From positions 1 to 64,000 of the forward strand of contig NZ_VDCQ01000043.1 in assembly GCF_006265175.1 (NCBI RefSeq): 64,000 bases of DNA. Reading direction: 5' to 3'. The translations under genes and the position numbers were made by a program. The notes under the pieces were generated by a model. It saw only the letters and a list, made by a program, of their open reading frames with translations, ran no database searches and was not told the origin of the DNA. Each line of letters starts with the position of its first letter. The stretch's first letter is position 1. Positions 27,125 to 36,482 of the stretch are shown in pieces. The DNA comes from Paenibacillus hemerocallicola. Lineage in GTDB: Bacteria > Bacillota > Bacilli > Paenibacillales > NBRC-103111.

Positions 27125-28303
27125 TTGAAAAAGGTGGAAAAATCGCTAATTTTGGTTTGCGGATTGTCGCTGCTGCTTATGTCGGAGGTAAAACAAGGGT
27201 ATGCTATGACTGATGCCGAAATCGATAAGCGGCTTGGGGTTATTCAGGCGTTGGAAGCGAAAGCGGCCAAAGAGCAGCAGGACAGCGAAAAGATGAAGAA
27301 AGAGGTCGCGAACCGCAAAGCCCAAGAAGCTGGCAACCTCCAAGAGCTGCGGAGTCAGATCGAAGCGCAGGGCGCCAAGCTGAATGAAATTTTGAAGCAG
27401 ATTCAGACGACAGAGGACAACGTGAAGCAAACGAACAGCGAGCTTCAGGAGGCTGAGCATCGGGTGGAGACCCGCGATCAGCTCTTGAAGTCGAGAGTGC
27501 GTCTCATGTATACGAACGGGTTCGTATCGTACATGGAGGTGCTGTTCGAGTCGACCAGCTTCAGCGATTTTTTGGACCGGTATCACGCGTTGAGATCGAT
27601 CGTCAACCAAGACAAGGAAATATTGCAGTCGAACAAAAGGGACCGGGAATCGGTAGCCCAGAAGAAGACCGAGGTGGAAGCGCAGCTGGCGCAAGTCCAA
27701 GTCCAGTACGCGGAGAGCGAGCAAATCAAAAACGCGCTGGTAACGAAGGAAAAAGATAAAGAGGTGCTGATTGCGAGCCTCGCCAAGCAAGAGGAGCAAT
27801 TCGAGGAGCTGAGCGAAGAACAGGAAGCGGCCTTGAAAAAGCTGGCGGCGGAAAAATCGAAGCTGTGGGCGGAGAAAAACAAAAACAAGCAGACGGCCGT
27901 GTACAGCGGCGGGAAATTCAGTTGGCCGCTGCCGGGACGAACGACGATTTCTTCCGGGTTTATCCACCGGATCAATCCGGTAACGAAGAAGAGCGAGAAC
28001 CATAAAGGAATCGACATACCCGCCCCCGCCGGTACGGAAATTCATGCCGCCGCTCCGGGTACGGTCATTATCGCGCAATGGGTAAGCGGGTACGGAAATA
28101 CGATTGTCATCGATCACGGAAGCGGATTGCAAACATGGTACGGCCACGCAAGAGGCTTGGCCGCGAAAGAAGGAGACCAAGTGAAGACCGGGGATGTCGT
28201 CTCCTATGTGGGGTCGACCGGACAATCGACCGGAAACCATTTGCATTTCGAAGTGCGCAAAAACGGCGATCCAGTCGATCCGATACCGTATGTAACAAAA
28301 TAA
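27125..28303 (+). CDS. EnvC/CwlO-like secreted M23 peptidoglycan hydrolase
   Basis: 392 residues. A signal peptide covers residues 1-28 (cut near GYAMTDA). A long coiled coil rich in Glu, Gln and Lys spans about residues 30-255, and the C-terminal M23 LytM domain has the zinc motif HKGIDIPAPAG and HLHFEVRKNG with the further His in WYGHARG. This is the layout of hydrolases activated by FtsEX (EnvC in E. coli, PcsB in streptococci, and functionally CwlO in B. subtilis). Unlike degenerate EnvC, its zinc ligands are intact, so it should be a working endopeptidase. TTG 27125 follows AAGGAGGAG. Confidence 0.93.
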   Translation: MKKVEKSLILVCGLSLLLMSEVKQGYAMTDAEIDKRLGVIQALEAKAAKEQQDSEKMKKEVANRKAQEAGNLQELRSQIEAQGAKLNEILKQIQTTEDNVKQTNSELQEAEHRVETRDQLLKSRVRLMYTNGFVSYMEVLFESTSFSDFLDRYHALRSIVNQDKEILQSNKRDRESVAQKKTEVEAQLAQVQVQYAESEQIKNALVTKEKDKEVLIASLAKQEEQFEELSEEQEAALKKLAAEKSKLWAEKNKNKQTAVYSGGKFSWPLPGRTTISSGFIHRINPVTKKSENHKGIDIPAPAGTEIHAAAPGTVIIAQWVSGYGNTIVIDHGSGLQTWYGHARGLAAKEGDQVKTGDVVSYVGSTGQSTGNHLHFEVRKNGDPVDPIPYVTK

Positions 28304-28379
28304 TTACTATTCGATCGGACTTCATCATACAATAGAACGGTACGCTTAAGACAAGCCAGTGAAGGCGGTGAAATCGATC

Positions 28380-29834
28380 ATGTTCTGGAAGGGACGCAAT
28401 CTGTATATTCTCGTGGCGTTCATTTTGCTCGCCATGTTCGCGAGCAGCGTGCTGACGCTTACGATTGTAGGGCCTTTGTCGCTGGCCGAGCAAGGACAAA
28501 GCGTGTCCGGAAGCAAGCCTGGCGCAAGCGGGTTTACTACCCAAGAAATGAAGAAGCTCTCGACGACGTATGAATTGATTCAAGGCCAATATTTGCATGA
28601 GGTGGACCGGACGAAGGTGATTGACGGAGCCATCAGCGGCATGCTCCGTTCCTTGGACGATCCTTACACGACGTACATGGACAAGAAGGAAGCGGAGCAA
28701 TTCAACGACATGTTGAATTCCACGTTTCAAGGAATCGGCGCGGAAGTATCGCTCGAAGAAGGGCGGGTCAAGGTCGTATCCCCCATTAAAGGATCTCCGG
28801 CCGAAAAAGCCGGCATTCGCACGAACGATATTATCCTGTCCGTGAACGGCGACAAGCTGGACGGGCTTTCGTTATCCGAAGCGGTCATGAAAATTCGCGG
28901 CACGAAAGGCTCGCAAGCGAAGCTGCAAATTATGCGGACCGGCTCCGAGCCGATCGAGATCGTAGTCGTTAGAGATGATATTCCGGTTGAAACGGTCCAC
29001 TCCGAAATGTTGGACGGACAAGTGGGCAAAATCGAAATACGCGAGTTCGTACAAAATACGGCCAAAGCGTTCAAGGACCAGCTGAAAGCGCTGGAGGACC
29101 AAGGCATGAAGGCGCTCGTGATCGATGTCCGCAACGATCCGGGCGGCATGCTGCAGGCTGTCGTGGAGATGCTCGAGCCGTTCGTCCCGAGCGGCAAGCC
29201 GATCGTTCAAGTCGAAGACCGCAAGGGCGAGCGCGAGCAAACCGTGTCCAAAGGCTCGACCAAGCCTTACCCGATTGCCGTGCTTATCAATAACGGCAGC
29301 GCCAGCGCTTCGGAAATTATGGCGGGTGCGCTGCAGGAAGCGTCCGGCGCCAAGCTGGTCGGCGAGAAAACGTACGGCAAGGGCACCGTTCAAGTGACCT
29401 ACCAGCAGGAATTGGGCGATGGCAGCAACATCAAGATGACCGTGATGAAATGGCTGACACCGAACGGAAACTGGGTTCACCAAAAGGGGATCGAGCCCGA
29501 TATCGCGGTCGAGCAGCCCGCTTACTTCAGGGCGTCGCCGATGTCCAAAAAAACGACGCTCAAAGCCGATATGCTGGGCGACGACGTCAAAAACTTGCAG
29601 CTTATGCTCGAAGGACTCGGACTTGCGCCGGGACGCACCGACGGTTACTTTAACGATAAAACGGCCCAGGCGGTCAAATCGTTCCAAACCGAGCATGGCT
29701 TGCCGGCGAACGGCGAGGTGGACGTGAAAACGGCTCAAGCGATCGAGGACGCGATTACGAAGCAAATTCGCGACCCGAAAAACGACCTGCAGCTGAAAGC
29801 GGCTGCCGATGCGATGAGAAAAGCGATTAAATAA
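28380..29834 (+). CDS. ctpB: CtpB-type S41 carboxy-terminal processing protease
   Basis: About 484 residues. An N-terminal membrane helix (residues 6-30) is followed by a PDZ domain (residues 95-180, SPAEKAGIRTNDIILSVNGD) and the S41 core: NNGSASASEIMAGAL has the catalytic Ser and GEKTYGKGTVQ the catalytic Lys. A peptidoglycan-binding domain (DGYFNDKTAQAVKSFQTEHG) lies near residues 400-450. In B. subtilis CtpB cuts SpoIVFA to activate sigma-K during sporulation and lies at this place after ftsX. ATG 28380 (AAGGCGGTGA upstream) is better than the GTG at 28359. Confidence 0.93.
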   Translation: MFWKGRNLYILVAFILLAMFASSVLTLTIVGPLSLAEQGQSVSGSKPGASGFTTQEMKKLSTTYELIQGQYLHEVDRTKVIDGAISGMLRSLDDPYTTYMDKKEAEQFNDMLNSTFQGIGAEVSLEEGRVKVVSPIKGSPAEKAGIRTNDIILSVNGDKLDGLSLSEAVMKIRGTKGSQAKLQIMRTGSEPIEIVVVRDDIPVETVHSEMLDGQVGKIEIREFVQNTAKAFKDQLKALEDQGMKALVIDVRNDPGGMLQAVVEMLEPFVPSGKPIVQVEDRKGEREQTVSKGSTKPYPIAVLINNGSASASEIMAGALQEASGAKLVGEKTYGKGTVQVTYQQELGDGSNIKMTVMKWLTPNGNWVHQKGIEPDIAVEQPAYFRASPMSKKTTLKADMLGDDVKNLQLMLEGLGLAPGRTDGYFNDKTAQAVKSFQTEHGLPANGEVDVKTAQAIEDAITKQIRDPKNDLQLKAAADAMRKAIK

Positions 29835-30034
29835 ACGGTAAAGGCCGCGATCCGACAAAGCGGGATTTGCTGGAAAAGTACGCGTTACGGCAGGAATCGG
29901 CCAACGACGCGTCGAACTTAAACGGGGAGGTTGATTCGTTCAGCCTTCTCTTTTCTTTTGCTCGAATCAGTCATGCCGGAACGATAACATTCCGCCACGG
30001 ATATAAAGGCTTTGTTGAAAAGGAGCGGTGTTCG

Positions 30035-31327
30035 ATGGACGTCGCGGTGGAATTGGCGCGGAAGGTGCTCCACGCTTTGCTGCAGCTGGCAGCGCAACCG
30101 TTTTACTATGTCGGAATCGTCTTCGTCGTCCTGCAATACCGCAGGCAAATCGTGCTCGAACGGCAGCTGTTCTCGACTCGCCTCCATTCTTTGCTGGATA
30201 CGGCTTGGAAGACGGTACTATGGGGAATCGTGGCCGGGATGGCCGCTTCCTTGGTCATGGCGTTCATTGGAGCAACCGTGCCTCTAGGCGTTGTGGTATG
30301 GCTATGGGTGCTGTCCGCTCTGCTGGCAATCGTTCGGGTCAGGTTCATTTGTTTGGCCTATTCGGTCGGGCTGCTCGGCGTGCTTCATTTCATAGTCATG
30401 GCGTTTCCGGCATTAGCCGATGTCGACTATGTAGGAAGGGCGATCGCGCCGCTGCAGGAGCTGCCTATTTCCTCCATGCTCGCTTTGGTCGGATTGCTCC
30501 ATTTGCTGGAAGCTTTCTTCGTGGGCAAGCAGGGAGCGGATATGGCGATGCCCGTATTTGTCGAAGGCAAACGCGGCAAGGTGATCGGCGGTTATCAGCT
30601 TCAGCAATTTTGGCCGGTTCCGCTGCTGCTGCTCGTTCCGATCCAGGCAGGGTCATCCTCGGCCGGCCTGCCGTGGACGCCTCTGTTCGGGGGGGATATA
30701 TGGTCGGCCGGTTGGACCTTTGCGGCTATGCCGGTTATGCTCGGATTCGCCGAGATGACGACGACCCGTTTGCCGCAGGTCAAGGCGAAGCGCAGCGCCA
30801 GGCTGCTGCTCGTTTATGCAATTGCGGTGATGGGTCTTGCCGCGGGCGCCGAGTGGCTGCCGGGATTCGCGCTGATCGGCTCTATTGCCGCAATGGTGCT
30901 GCATGAAGCATTGTTCCTGTGGAGCAGGCGGGAGGAGACGGCAAATCCCCCGTTCTATGTGCACGACGACCAAGGACTGAAAATATTGGGCATTCTGCCC
31001 GGCAGTCCGGCGAAAGAAATGGGACTGTTGGCCGGAGAAATTATTCATAAGGCGAATGGCATCAAGGTTCGCACGAAAGAAGAGCTGCATGAAGCGCTGC
31101 GAACGAACGGAGCATTTTGCAAGCTGGAGGTCATCAATACGGAAGGGCACAGCAAATTCGTGAAGCGCGCTTTATTCGCGGGCGAGCACCATTTGCTGGG
31201 AGTCATTTTGTCGCCGGACGACAAAGCGATGTACGTTCTGGAGCAACGCAACATCAACTGGTTCACGCAAGCGGAGCGTCGCAAGTCGGCGACTGCCTCC
31301 GGCAGCGATACGGGCAGGACGATGTGA
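30035..31327 (+). CDS. minJ: MinJ/SwrAB-like PDZ-domain membrane protein
   Basis: About 430 residues with six to eight hydrophobic helices in residues 15-310 and a PDZ domain at about 315-395 (GILPGSPAKEMGLLAGEIIH and NGIKVRTKEELHEAL). B. subtilis MinJ, which links DivIVA to MinD for division-site placement, has this layout and the same locus between ctpB and uvrB. ATG 30035 follows AAAAGGAGCGG; the longer frame has no support. I rely on layout and gene order, because MinJ sequences diverge. It is followed by a strong two-way terminator. Confidence 0.8.
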   Translation: MDVAVELARKVLHALLQLAAQPFYYVGIVFVVLQYRRQIVLERQLFSTRLHSLLDTAWKTVLWGIVAGMAASLVMAFIGATVPLGVVVWLWVLSALLAIVRVRFICLAYSVGLLGVLHFIVMAFPALADVDYVGRAIAPLQELPISSMLALVGLLHLLEAFFVGKQGADMAMPVFVEGKRGKVIGGYQLQQFWPVPLLLLVPIQAGSSSAGLPWTPLFGGDIWSAGWTFAAMPVMLGFAEMTTTRLPQVKAKRSARLLLVYAIAVMGLAAGAEWLPGFALIGSIAAMVLHEALFLWSRREETANPPFYVHDDQGLKILGILPGSPAKEMGLLAGEIIHKANGIKVRTKEELHEALRTNGAFCKLEVINTEGHSKFVKRALFAGEHHLLGVILSPDDKAMYVLEQRNINWFTQAERRKSATASGSDTGRTM

Positions 31328-31337
31328 AATGTCGAAA

Positions 31338-31383
31338 GAAAGCCTCCGCGCATACCTGAGGGCAGGTATGTACGGAGGCTTTC
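31338..31383. terminator. Bidirectional terminator between minJ-like gene and trpB
   Basis: GAAAGCCTCCG (31338-31348) pairs with CGGAGGCTTTC (31373-31383), with an inner stem CATACCTG / CAGGTATG. It stands between converging genes. Confidence 0.9.
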
Positions 31384-31392
31384 ATGCCGTCG

Positions 31393-32562
31393 TTATTGTT
31401 TCAGCATGCGGTACACTTGCTCGACGTCCTTGTCGCCGCGTCCGGACAAATTGATAATAATGATTTGGTCTTTGTCCATCGTCGGGGCGAGCTTCTTCGC
31501 ATGGGCTACGGCATGGGCGCTTTCCAACGCGGGGATGATGCCCTCGGTACGGGACAATTCCTGGAACGCCGCCAGCACTTCCTCGTTCGATACGGTAACG
31601 TACTCGGCGCGTCCGGATGTTTTCAGGTGACTGTGCTCGGGTCCGATCCCGGGGTAGTCAAGCCCGGCGGCGATGGAATAAGTCGGCTTCGGATTTCCTT
31701 CCTCGTCCAGCAGCACCAGACACTTGAACCCGTGAAGGACGCTCGGAACGCCTTGCGTCAAGGTAGGTGCCTGATCGGGCTCGACTCCGATCAATCGTAC
31801 GGCAGGCTCGTCCAAATAATGCGCAAACGCTCCGATCGCGTTGCTTCCTCCTCCTACGCAGGCAAGAACCGCGTCGGGAAGACGCCCTTCCTTCTCCAGG
31901 ATTTGACGCTTCGACTCTTCGCTTACGATCGATTGGAAATGCTTGACCATAGTCGGGAACGGATGAGGCCCTACGGCGGAGCCCAACAAATAGAAGGTGG
32001 TTTTATAATTTTCGACAAGGTCGTTCAACGCTTCGTCGACCGCATCCTTCAATCGTCCTTGCCCTTTGGACACCGGCACGACCTTCGCTCCAAGCAGCTC
32101 CATCCGGAACACGTTCAGCGCCTGACGCCGGGTATCTTCTTCGCCCATATAGATGATACAGTCCATCTCGAACATGGCACAAGCGGTGGCCGTTGCGACG
32201 CCGTGCTGTCCGGCCCCTGTCTCGGCAATGATTCGTTTGGCCCCCATCCGCTTCGCCAGCAAAATTTGGCCGATTACGTTATTGATTTTGTGCGCGCCTG
32301 TATGATTCAAATCTTCGCGCTTCAAATAAATTTTGGCGCCGCCCCAATGAGAAGTCAGCCGTTCTGCGAAGGTAAGCGGATTTTCGCGGCCGACATATTC
32401 GCGCAAGTAATACCGGTACTCTTCATTGAATTCGGGATCGTCCTTGTATTTATAAAACTGTTCGGTCAAAACATTCATAACTTCCTGTAGGTCCGGGGGA
32501 ATAAAGCTCCCGCCGAATTGTCCGAAATAGCCCTGCTCTCCTGTTGGTTGACTCAACTCCAT
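31393..32562 (-). CDS. trpB: Tryptophan synthase beta chain (orphan copy)
   Basis: 389 residues. The PLP lysine is in [13 protein letters not shown], the phosphate loop is [10 protein letters not shown], and catalytic Glu lies in [13 protein letters not shown]; this is the TrpB1 type. It condenses indole with serine. No trpA or other trp gene is near, so the alpha subunit must be encoded elsewhere. ATG 32562 is only 3 nt behind GGAGG, and the in-frame TTG two codons later has better spacing, so the exact start is open. Its leader carries a stable hairpin. Confidence 0.95.
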   Translation of the reverse strand: MELSQPTGEQGYFGQFGGSFIPPDLQEVMNVLTEQFYKYKDDPEFNEEYRYYLREYVGRENPLTFAERLTSHWGGAKIYLKREDLNHTGAHKINNVIGQILLAKRMGAKRIIAETGAGQHGVATATACAMFEMDCIIYMGEEDTRRQALNVFRMELLGAKVVPVSKGQGRLKDAVDEALNDLVENYKTTFYLLGSAVGPHPFPTMVKHFQSIVSEESKRQILEKEGRLPDAVLACVGGGSNAIGAFAHYLDEPAVRLIGVEPDQAPTLTQGVPSVLHGFKCLVLLDEEGNPKPTYSIAAGLDYPGIGPEHSHLKTSGRAEYVTVSNEEVLAAFQELSRTEGIIPALESAHAVAHAKKLAPTMDKDQIIIINLSGRGDKDVEQVYRMLKQ

Positions 32563-32585
32563 CTACCTCCGTCGAAATGGAATAA

Positions 32586-32627
32586 GGAGCTGTCACGTAT
32601 TTATCCTCTTATGGACGCAACAGCTCC
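32586..32627 (-). promoter_or_regulatory. Hairpin in the trpB leader
   Basis: GGAGCTGT (32586-32593) and ACAGCTCC (32620-32627) form a perfect 8-bp stem with a 26-nt loop, 24 nt upstream of trpB. No T-box motif or run of (G/U)AG triplets for TRAP is visible. Confidence 0.4.
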
Positions 32628-32720
32628 CGGGTCTGCTTGTACCGCAGCTACTCTAATGATACAATGTTGCATCAACCCGGCGCTACAACGAAATAACTCC
32701 AGTAACCCAATCGGATAAAA

Positions 32721-32751
32721 GAAAAAAACCGTATCGACGAAGCGATACGGT
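32721..32751 (-). terminator. Terminator of motA-motB
   Basis: On the minus strand ACCGTATCG / CGATACGGT with a 6-nt loop is followed by seven T. It lies 4 nt after the motB stop. Confidence 0.93.
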
Positions 32752-32755
32752 ACGG

Positions 32756-33535
32756 CTAATTTCCATTTGTGTCGCCCCGGAGCACGACGATTTCGACGCG
32801 GCGGTTTTTTTGCCGGTTCGTATCGGAATCGTTAGGAGAGACCGGCTTCGTATCTGCATAAGCTGAAGAAATAAACGTACCGGGCTGCAAATTGGCCGAA
32901 TTGACGAAATACCGGATTACCGAGACGGACCTGGCTTGGGACAGTCCCCAGTTATCTTGAAATAGCGAACCTGCGGCGAGCGGCAAATCGTCCGTGTGGC
33001 CTTCGATGCTTACCTTGGCGTTAAGCTTTGGAAAAAGACTGGCGAGCTTCTCCAGAACCGGATAGGCGCCCTGCTTCAGGTCGGCTTTGCCGAGGTCGAA
33101 CAGGAACAAGTCGTTAAGCGTAATCGCAATACCTCTTGAAGTATCGCTTGCGGAAACTTGTCCCTCCAGATGCTGCTCGGCGATGTATTGCTGAACGACC
33201 TTGAGCAGGTTTTGCAAATTTTGTTCTTTTTGCTCCAAATCCGTACTGGCCGTTTGCACAGGTGGCGCATCCTTTTGCTGATCTTCCCCCGCCGGCGCCT
33301 CGCCCGGAATGGCATCGCCCATAATGCCGGTTCCTTTCGGAATGATGGACGGACCGTCGTTGAACTGGACTTGCAGCGCTTTGGACAACGTTTCGTATTT
33401 GGCGATATCGACCTTGCTCATGGCGTACATGATAACGAAAAAAATCATGAGCAGCGTGATGAGATCGGCGTAGGTAATCAGCCATCGCTCGCTGCTCGAA
33501 TGGGAAGAAGCTTGCCGTTTACGTCTCCTCGCCAT
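32756..33535 (-). CDS. motB: Flagellar motor stator protein MotB
   Basis: 259 residues. A basic N-terminus precedes one membrane helix, WLITYADLITLLMIFFVIMY, with the ion-binding Asp24. A linker of about 80 residues with the plug region leads to the OmpA-like peptidoglycan-binding domain (VSIEGHTDDLPL, NRRVEIVVLRG). MotA4B2 stators pass ions to turn the flagellum. The ATG lies 17 nt inside the motA 3' end, so translation is coupled. I cannot tell proton from sodium use from sequence alone. Confidence 0.95.
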   Translation of the reverse strand: MARRRKRQASSHSSSERWLITYADLITLLMIFFVIMYAMSKVDIAKYETLSKALQVQFNDGPSIIPKGTGIMGDAIPGEAPAGEDQQKDAPPVQTASTDLEQKEQNLQNLLKVVQQYIAEQHLEGQVSASDTSRGIAITLNDLFLFDLGKADLKQGAYPVLEKLASLFPKLNAKVSIEGHTDDLPLAAGSLFQDNWGLSQARSVSVIRYFVNSANLQPGTFISSAYADTKPVSPNDSDTNRQKNRRVEIVVLRGDTNGN

Positions 33536-34313
33536 CGCCGTTCGAGTCCTTTCCGTTCGCCTTCACCGTTTCCAATTGGAGGAACGAGGTCAGCTTTTTC
33601 TGGATGAGCTGCGGATTTTCCCCCGCCTGCAAGGCGAGCATGCCCTCAAGCATCATCTCCATCTCCGCGACATGCTCTTCTCCGCGGACTTTGATCTTGT
33701 TGGCAACAGGCAAATAAATGACGTTGGCGCTCGCTACGCCGTACAGGGTAGCGGAGAAGGCGACGGCGATCGCTGCGGCGAGCGTCTCCGGCTCGGATAA
33801 ATTGCTAAGCACGTGGATGAGTCCCATGACGGTACCGATGATGCCCATCGTCGGGGCATAGCCGCCGGCCGCTTCGAATATTTTGGCGTAGCCGTTATAC
33901 AGCTTTTCTTTCGCGTCGATCTCCACCTCGAGAATTTGGCGGAGCTGGTCCGGATCCGTGCCGTCTACTACCATTTGCAGCCCGTCGCGCAGAAAACCGT
34001 CCGGATGCTGCTGCGCGCGGTCCTCGAGGGCCAGCACCCCTTCGCGGCGGGCTACCATCGCCATATCGACGAGCTCCGCGATCAGCGCTTCGGGGTCGGT
34101 CTTTTTCTCCCGGAACGCCAGACGGAGAGCCTTCGGAATTTGCTTCAGCTGCGATTTCGGAAAACTGACGACGACCGCCCCGATCGTTCCTCCGAACACG
34201 ATGATGGCCGCACTGAATACGAGCAGCCCGCTAATATGGCCGCCGTCGAGAAGAAAGCCGCCGACCAGCGCGAGCAGGCCGAGCGCTATGCCGAGTATTG
34301 TAGTCAAATCCAT
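33519..34313 (-). CDS. motA: Flagellar motor stator protein MotA
   Basis: About 264 residues with four membrane helices in the MotA/TolQ/ExbB pattern: two near residues 1-50 (LTTILGIALGLLALVGGFLL), two near 145-205 (GGYAPTMGIIGTVMGLIHVL and AFSATLYGVASANVIYLPVA). The cytoplasmic loop near 90 is charged (ALRLAFREKKTDPEALI) and would contact FliG. The start MDLTTILG with GGGCGTGGG upstream is preferred to the longer frame. The gene is divergent from uvrB and far from the flagellar cluster at the window start. Confidence 0.95.
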   Translation of the reverse strand: MDLTTILGIALGLLALVGGFLLDGGHISGLLVFSAAIIVFGGTIGAVVVSFPKSQLKQIPKALRLAFREKKTDPEALIAELVDMAMVARREGVLALEDRAQQHPDGFLRDGLQMVVDGTDPDQLRQILEVEIDAKEKLYNGYAKIFEAAGGYAPTMGIIGTVMGLIHVLSNLSEPETLAAAIAVAFSATLYGVASANVIYLPVANKIKVRGEEHVAEMEMMLEGMLALQAGENPQLIQKKLTSFLQLETVKANGKDSNGDGEET

Positions 34314-34344
34314 ACGTTCAGACCCACGCCCTTTGTTTGAAAAT

Positions 34345-34374
34345 TTGCAACAATTCGGGAAAAGAGGTATAATA
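34345..34374 (+). promoter_or_regulatory. Promoter of uvrB-uvrA
   Basis: TTGCAA (34345-34350), 18-bp spacer, TATAAT (34369-34374). Confidence 0.65.
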
Positions 34375-34377
34375 ATG

Positions 34378-34391
34378 AGAACAAACATTCG
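34378..34391 (+). promoter_or_regulatory. LexA (SOS) box-like site before uvrB
   Basis: AGAACAAACATTCG matches the Firmicute LexA box CGAAC-N4-GTTCG with one mismatch in each arm and the right 4-bp centre. It covers the expected transcription start, so LexA would block uvrBA until DNA damage. Confidence 0.65.
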
Positions 34392-34469
34392 GCAATCTTC
34401 ATGTCATACCATATATCGGCAAGAGTCAAATGAACCAATAGAGTCAAAAGACCCAGTGAGGTATAAACG

Positions 34470-36464
34470 ATGAGCGATATCGTGCTTCAAAACAAGCCGT
34501 TCCAATTAGTGTCGGAATTCAAGCCCCAGGGCGACCAGCCGCGGGCGATCGGCGAGCTCGTGCACGGAATAAACGAAGGGAAACGGTATCAGACGCTGCT
34601 CGGGGCAACCGGAACGGGTAAGACGTTTACGGCGGCCCAGGTTATCGCGCAGCTGAACAGGCCGACGCTTGTCATCGCGCACAACAAGACATTGGCGGCT
34701 CAGCTGTGCAGCGAGTTCCAGGAGTTTTTTCCCAATAACGCCGTGTCGTATTTTGTCAGCTACTACGACTACTTCCAGCCGGAAGCGTACATTCCCTCGA
34801 GCGACACTTACATCGAGAAGGATTCCAGCATTAACGAAGAAATCGACAAGCTCCGCCACTCCGCCACCAGCTCGCTGTTCGAACGGAGAGACGTCATCAT
34901 CGTTGCCAGCGTTTCGTGCATATACGGCCTCGGTTCCCCGATCGAATACCGGAATTTGGTGCTCTCGCTGCGCACGGGAATGGAGCGTCCGCGCAATGAA
35001 ATTCTTCACAAGCTGGTCGATATCCAGTATAAGCGCAACGATTTGAACTTCGTTCGCGGTACGTTTCGCGTTCGCGGCGACGTGATCGAAATTTTCCCGG
35101 CCTCGCGGGGAGAGCAGGCGGTGCGCGTCGAGCTGTTCGGAGACGAGATTGAACGCATTACCGAAATCGACGTGTTGACCGGCGAAATTATCGGGGAGCG
35201 CGACCATATCGCCATTTTTCCGGCCTCTCACTTCGTCACGCACGAGGATACGATGAAGGTCGCTCTTGTCGATATCGAGCGCGAGCTGGAGGAGCGATTG
35301 GCCGAGCTGCGCTCCCAGGGGAAGCTGCTGGAGGCGCAGAGGCTGGAGCAGCGTACCCGTTACGATCTGGAAATGATGCACGAGATGGGGTTTTGCTCCG
35401 GAATCGAGAACTACTCGGGTCCGCTCACATTCCGCGAGCGGGGAGCGACTCCCTATACGCTCTTCGACTATTTCCCCGACGATATGCTCGTCATCGCCGA
35501 CGAATCCCATGTAACGCTCCCGCAAATCCGCGGCATGTACAATGGCGACCGGGCGCGGAAGGAAGTGCTCGTGGAGCACGGCTTCCGACTGCCGTCGGCA
35601 CTGGATAACCGGCCGCTGCGATTCGAGGAATTCGAGAAAAAGGTGAGCCAAGCGATTTTTGTTTCCGCTACGCCGGGTCCTTTCGAAATCGAGCACTGCC
35701 CTGTAATGGTGGAACAAATTATACGTCCTACGGGCCTTCTCGATCCGATTATCGAGGTGCGTCCGACCAAGGGGCAGATCGACGACATGATCGGCGAGAT
35801 CAACGATCGGATCGCCAAAGACGAGAGAGTGCTCGTTACGACGCTCACGAAAAAAATGTCCGAGGATTTGACCGATTATTTGAAGGAGCTCGGCATCAAG
35901 GTGCGCTATTTGCACTCGGATATAAAGACGCTGGAGCGGATGCAGCTGCTGCGCGATTTGCGTCTCGGAACGTATCATGTGCTCGTAGGGATCAATTTGC
36001 TGCGCGAAGGCTTGGACTTGCCGGAAGTATCGCTCGTAGCGATTCTCGACGCGGACAAGGAGGGGTTCCTGCGCGCGGAGCGGTCGCTGATCCAGACGAT
36101 CGGCCGGGCGGCCCGGAATGCGAACGGCCGGGTTATTATGTACGGAGACAAACGGACCGATTCGATGGAGAAAGCCATTCGCGAGACCGAGCGGCGGCGC
36201 GCGGTCCAGATCGCCTTCAACGAGAAGCACGGCATTACGCCGCAGACGGTACAGAAGCGGGTACGCGACGTCATCGAGGCCACGAAGGTAGCCGAGCAGA
36301 AGGCCGACTATTTGACCGATATCAAGTCCGAGAAAATGTCGAAGAAGGACCGCGCTTCGGTGATCGAACGGTTGGAGGCGGAGATGAAGGAAGCGGCCAA
36401 AAATTTGCAGTTCGAACGGGCGGCCGAGCTTCGCGACGCGATATTGGAACTGAAGGCGCAGTAA
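34470..36464 (+). CDS. uvrB: Excinuclease ABC subunit B
   Basis: 664 residues. Walker A is [12 protein letters not shown]; the beta-hairpin that opens DNA is in [20 protein letters not shown]; helicase motifs include [20 protein letters not shown] and [19 protein letters not shown]. The C-terminal UVR motif that binds UvrC is at about residues 625-660. UvrB verifies lesions and loads UvrC in nucleotide excision repair. The start ATG 34470 follows GTGAGGTA. uvrA follows after 18 nt. Confidence 0.98.
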   Translation: MSDIVLQNKPFQLVSEFKPQGDQPRAIGELVHGINEGKRYQTLLGATGTGKTFTAAQVIAQLNRPTLVIAHNKTLAAQLCSEFQEFFPNNAVSYFVSYYDYFQPEAYIPSSDTYIEKDSSINEEIDKLRHSATSSLFERRDVIIVASVSCIYGLGSPIEYRNLVLSLRTGMERPRNEILHKLVDIQYKRNDLNFVRGTFRVRGDVIEIFPASRGEQAVRVELFGDEIERITEIDVLTGEIIGERDHIAIFPASHFVTHEDTMKVALVDIERELEERLAELRSQGKLLEAQRLEQRTRYDLEMMHEMGFCSGIENYSGPLTFRERGATPYTLFDYFPDDMLVIADESHVTLPQIRGMYNGDRARKEVLVEHGFRLPSALDNRPLRFEEFEKKVSQAIFVSATPGPFEIEHCPVMVEQIIRPTGLLDPIIEVRPTKGQIDDMIGEINDRIAKDERVLVTTLTKKMSEDLTDYLKELGIKVRYLHSDIKTLERMQLLRDLRLGTYHVLVGINLLREGLDLPEVSLVAILDADKEGFLRAERSLIQTIGRAARNANGRVIMYGDKRTDSMEKAIRETERRRAVQIAFNEKHGITPQTVQKRVRDVIEATKVAEQKADYLTDIKSEKMSKKDRASVIERLEAEMKEAAKNLQFERAAELRDAILELKAQ

Positions 36465-36482
36465 AGGAAAGGATGATCCGAA

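Noticed and set aside
32586-32627. T-box or TRAP site before trpB
   Set aside because: No conserved T-box sequence and no series of GAG/UAG triplets; only a simple stem is seen.
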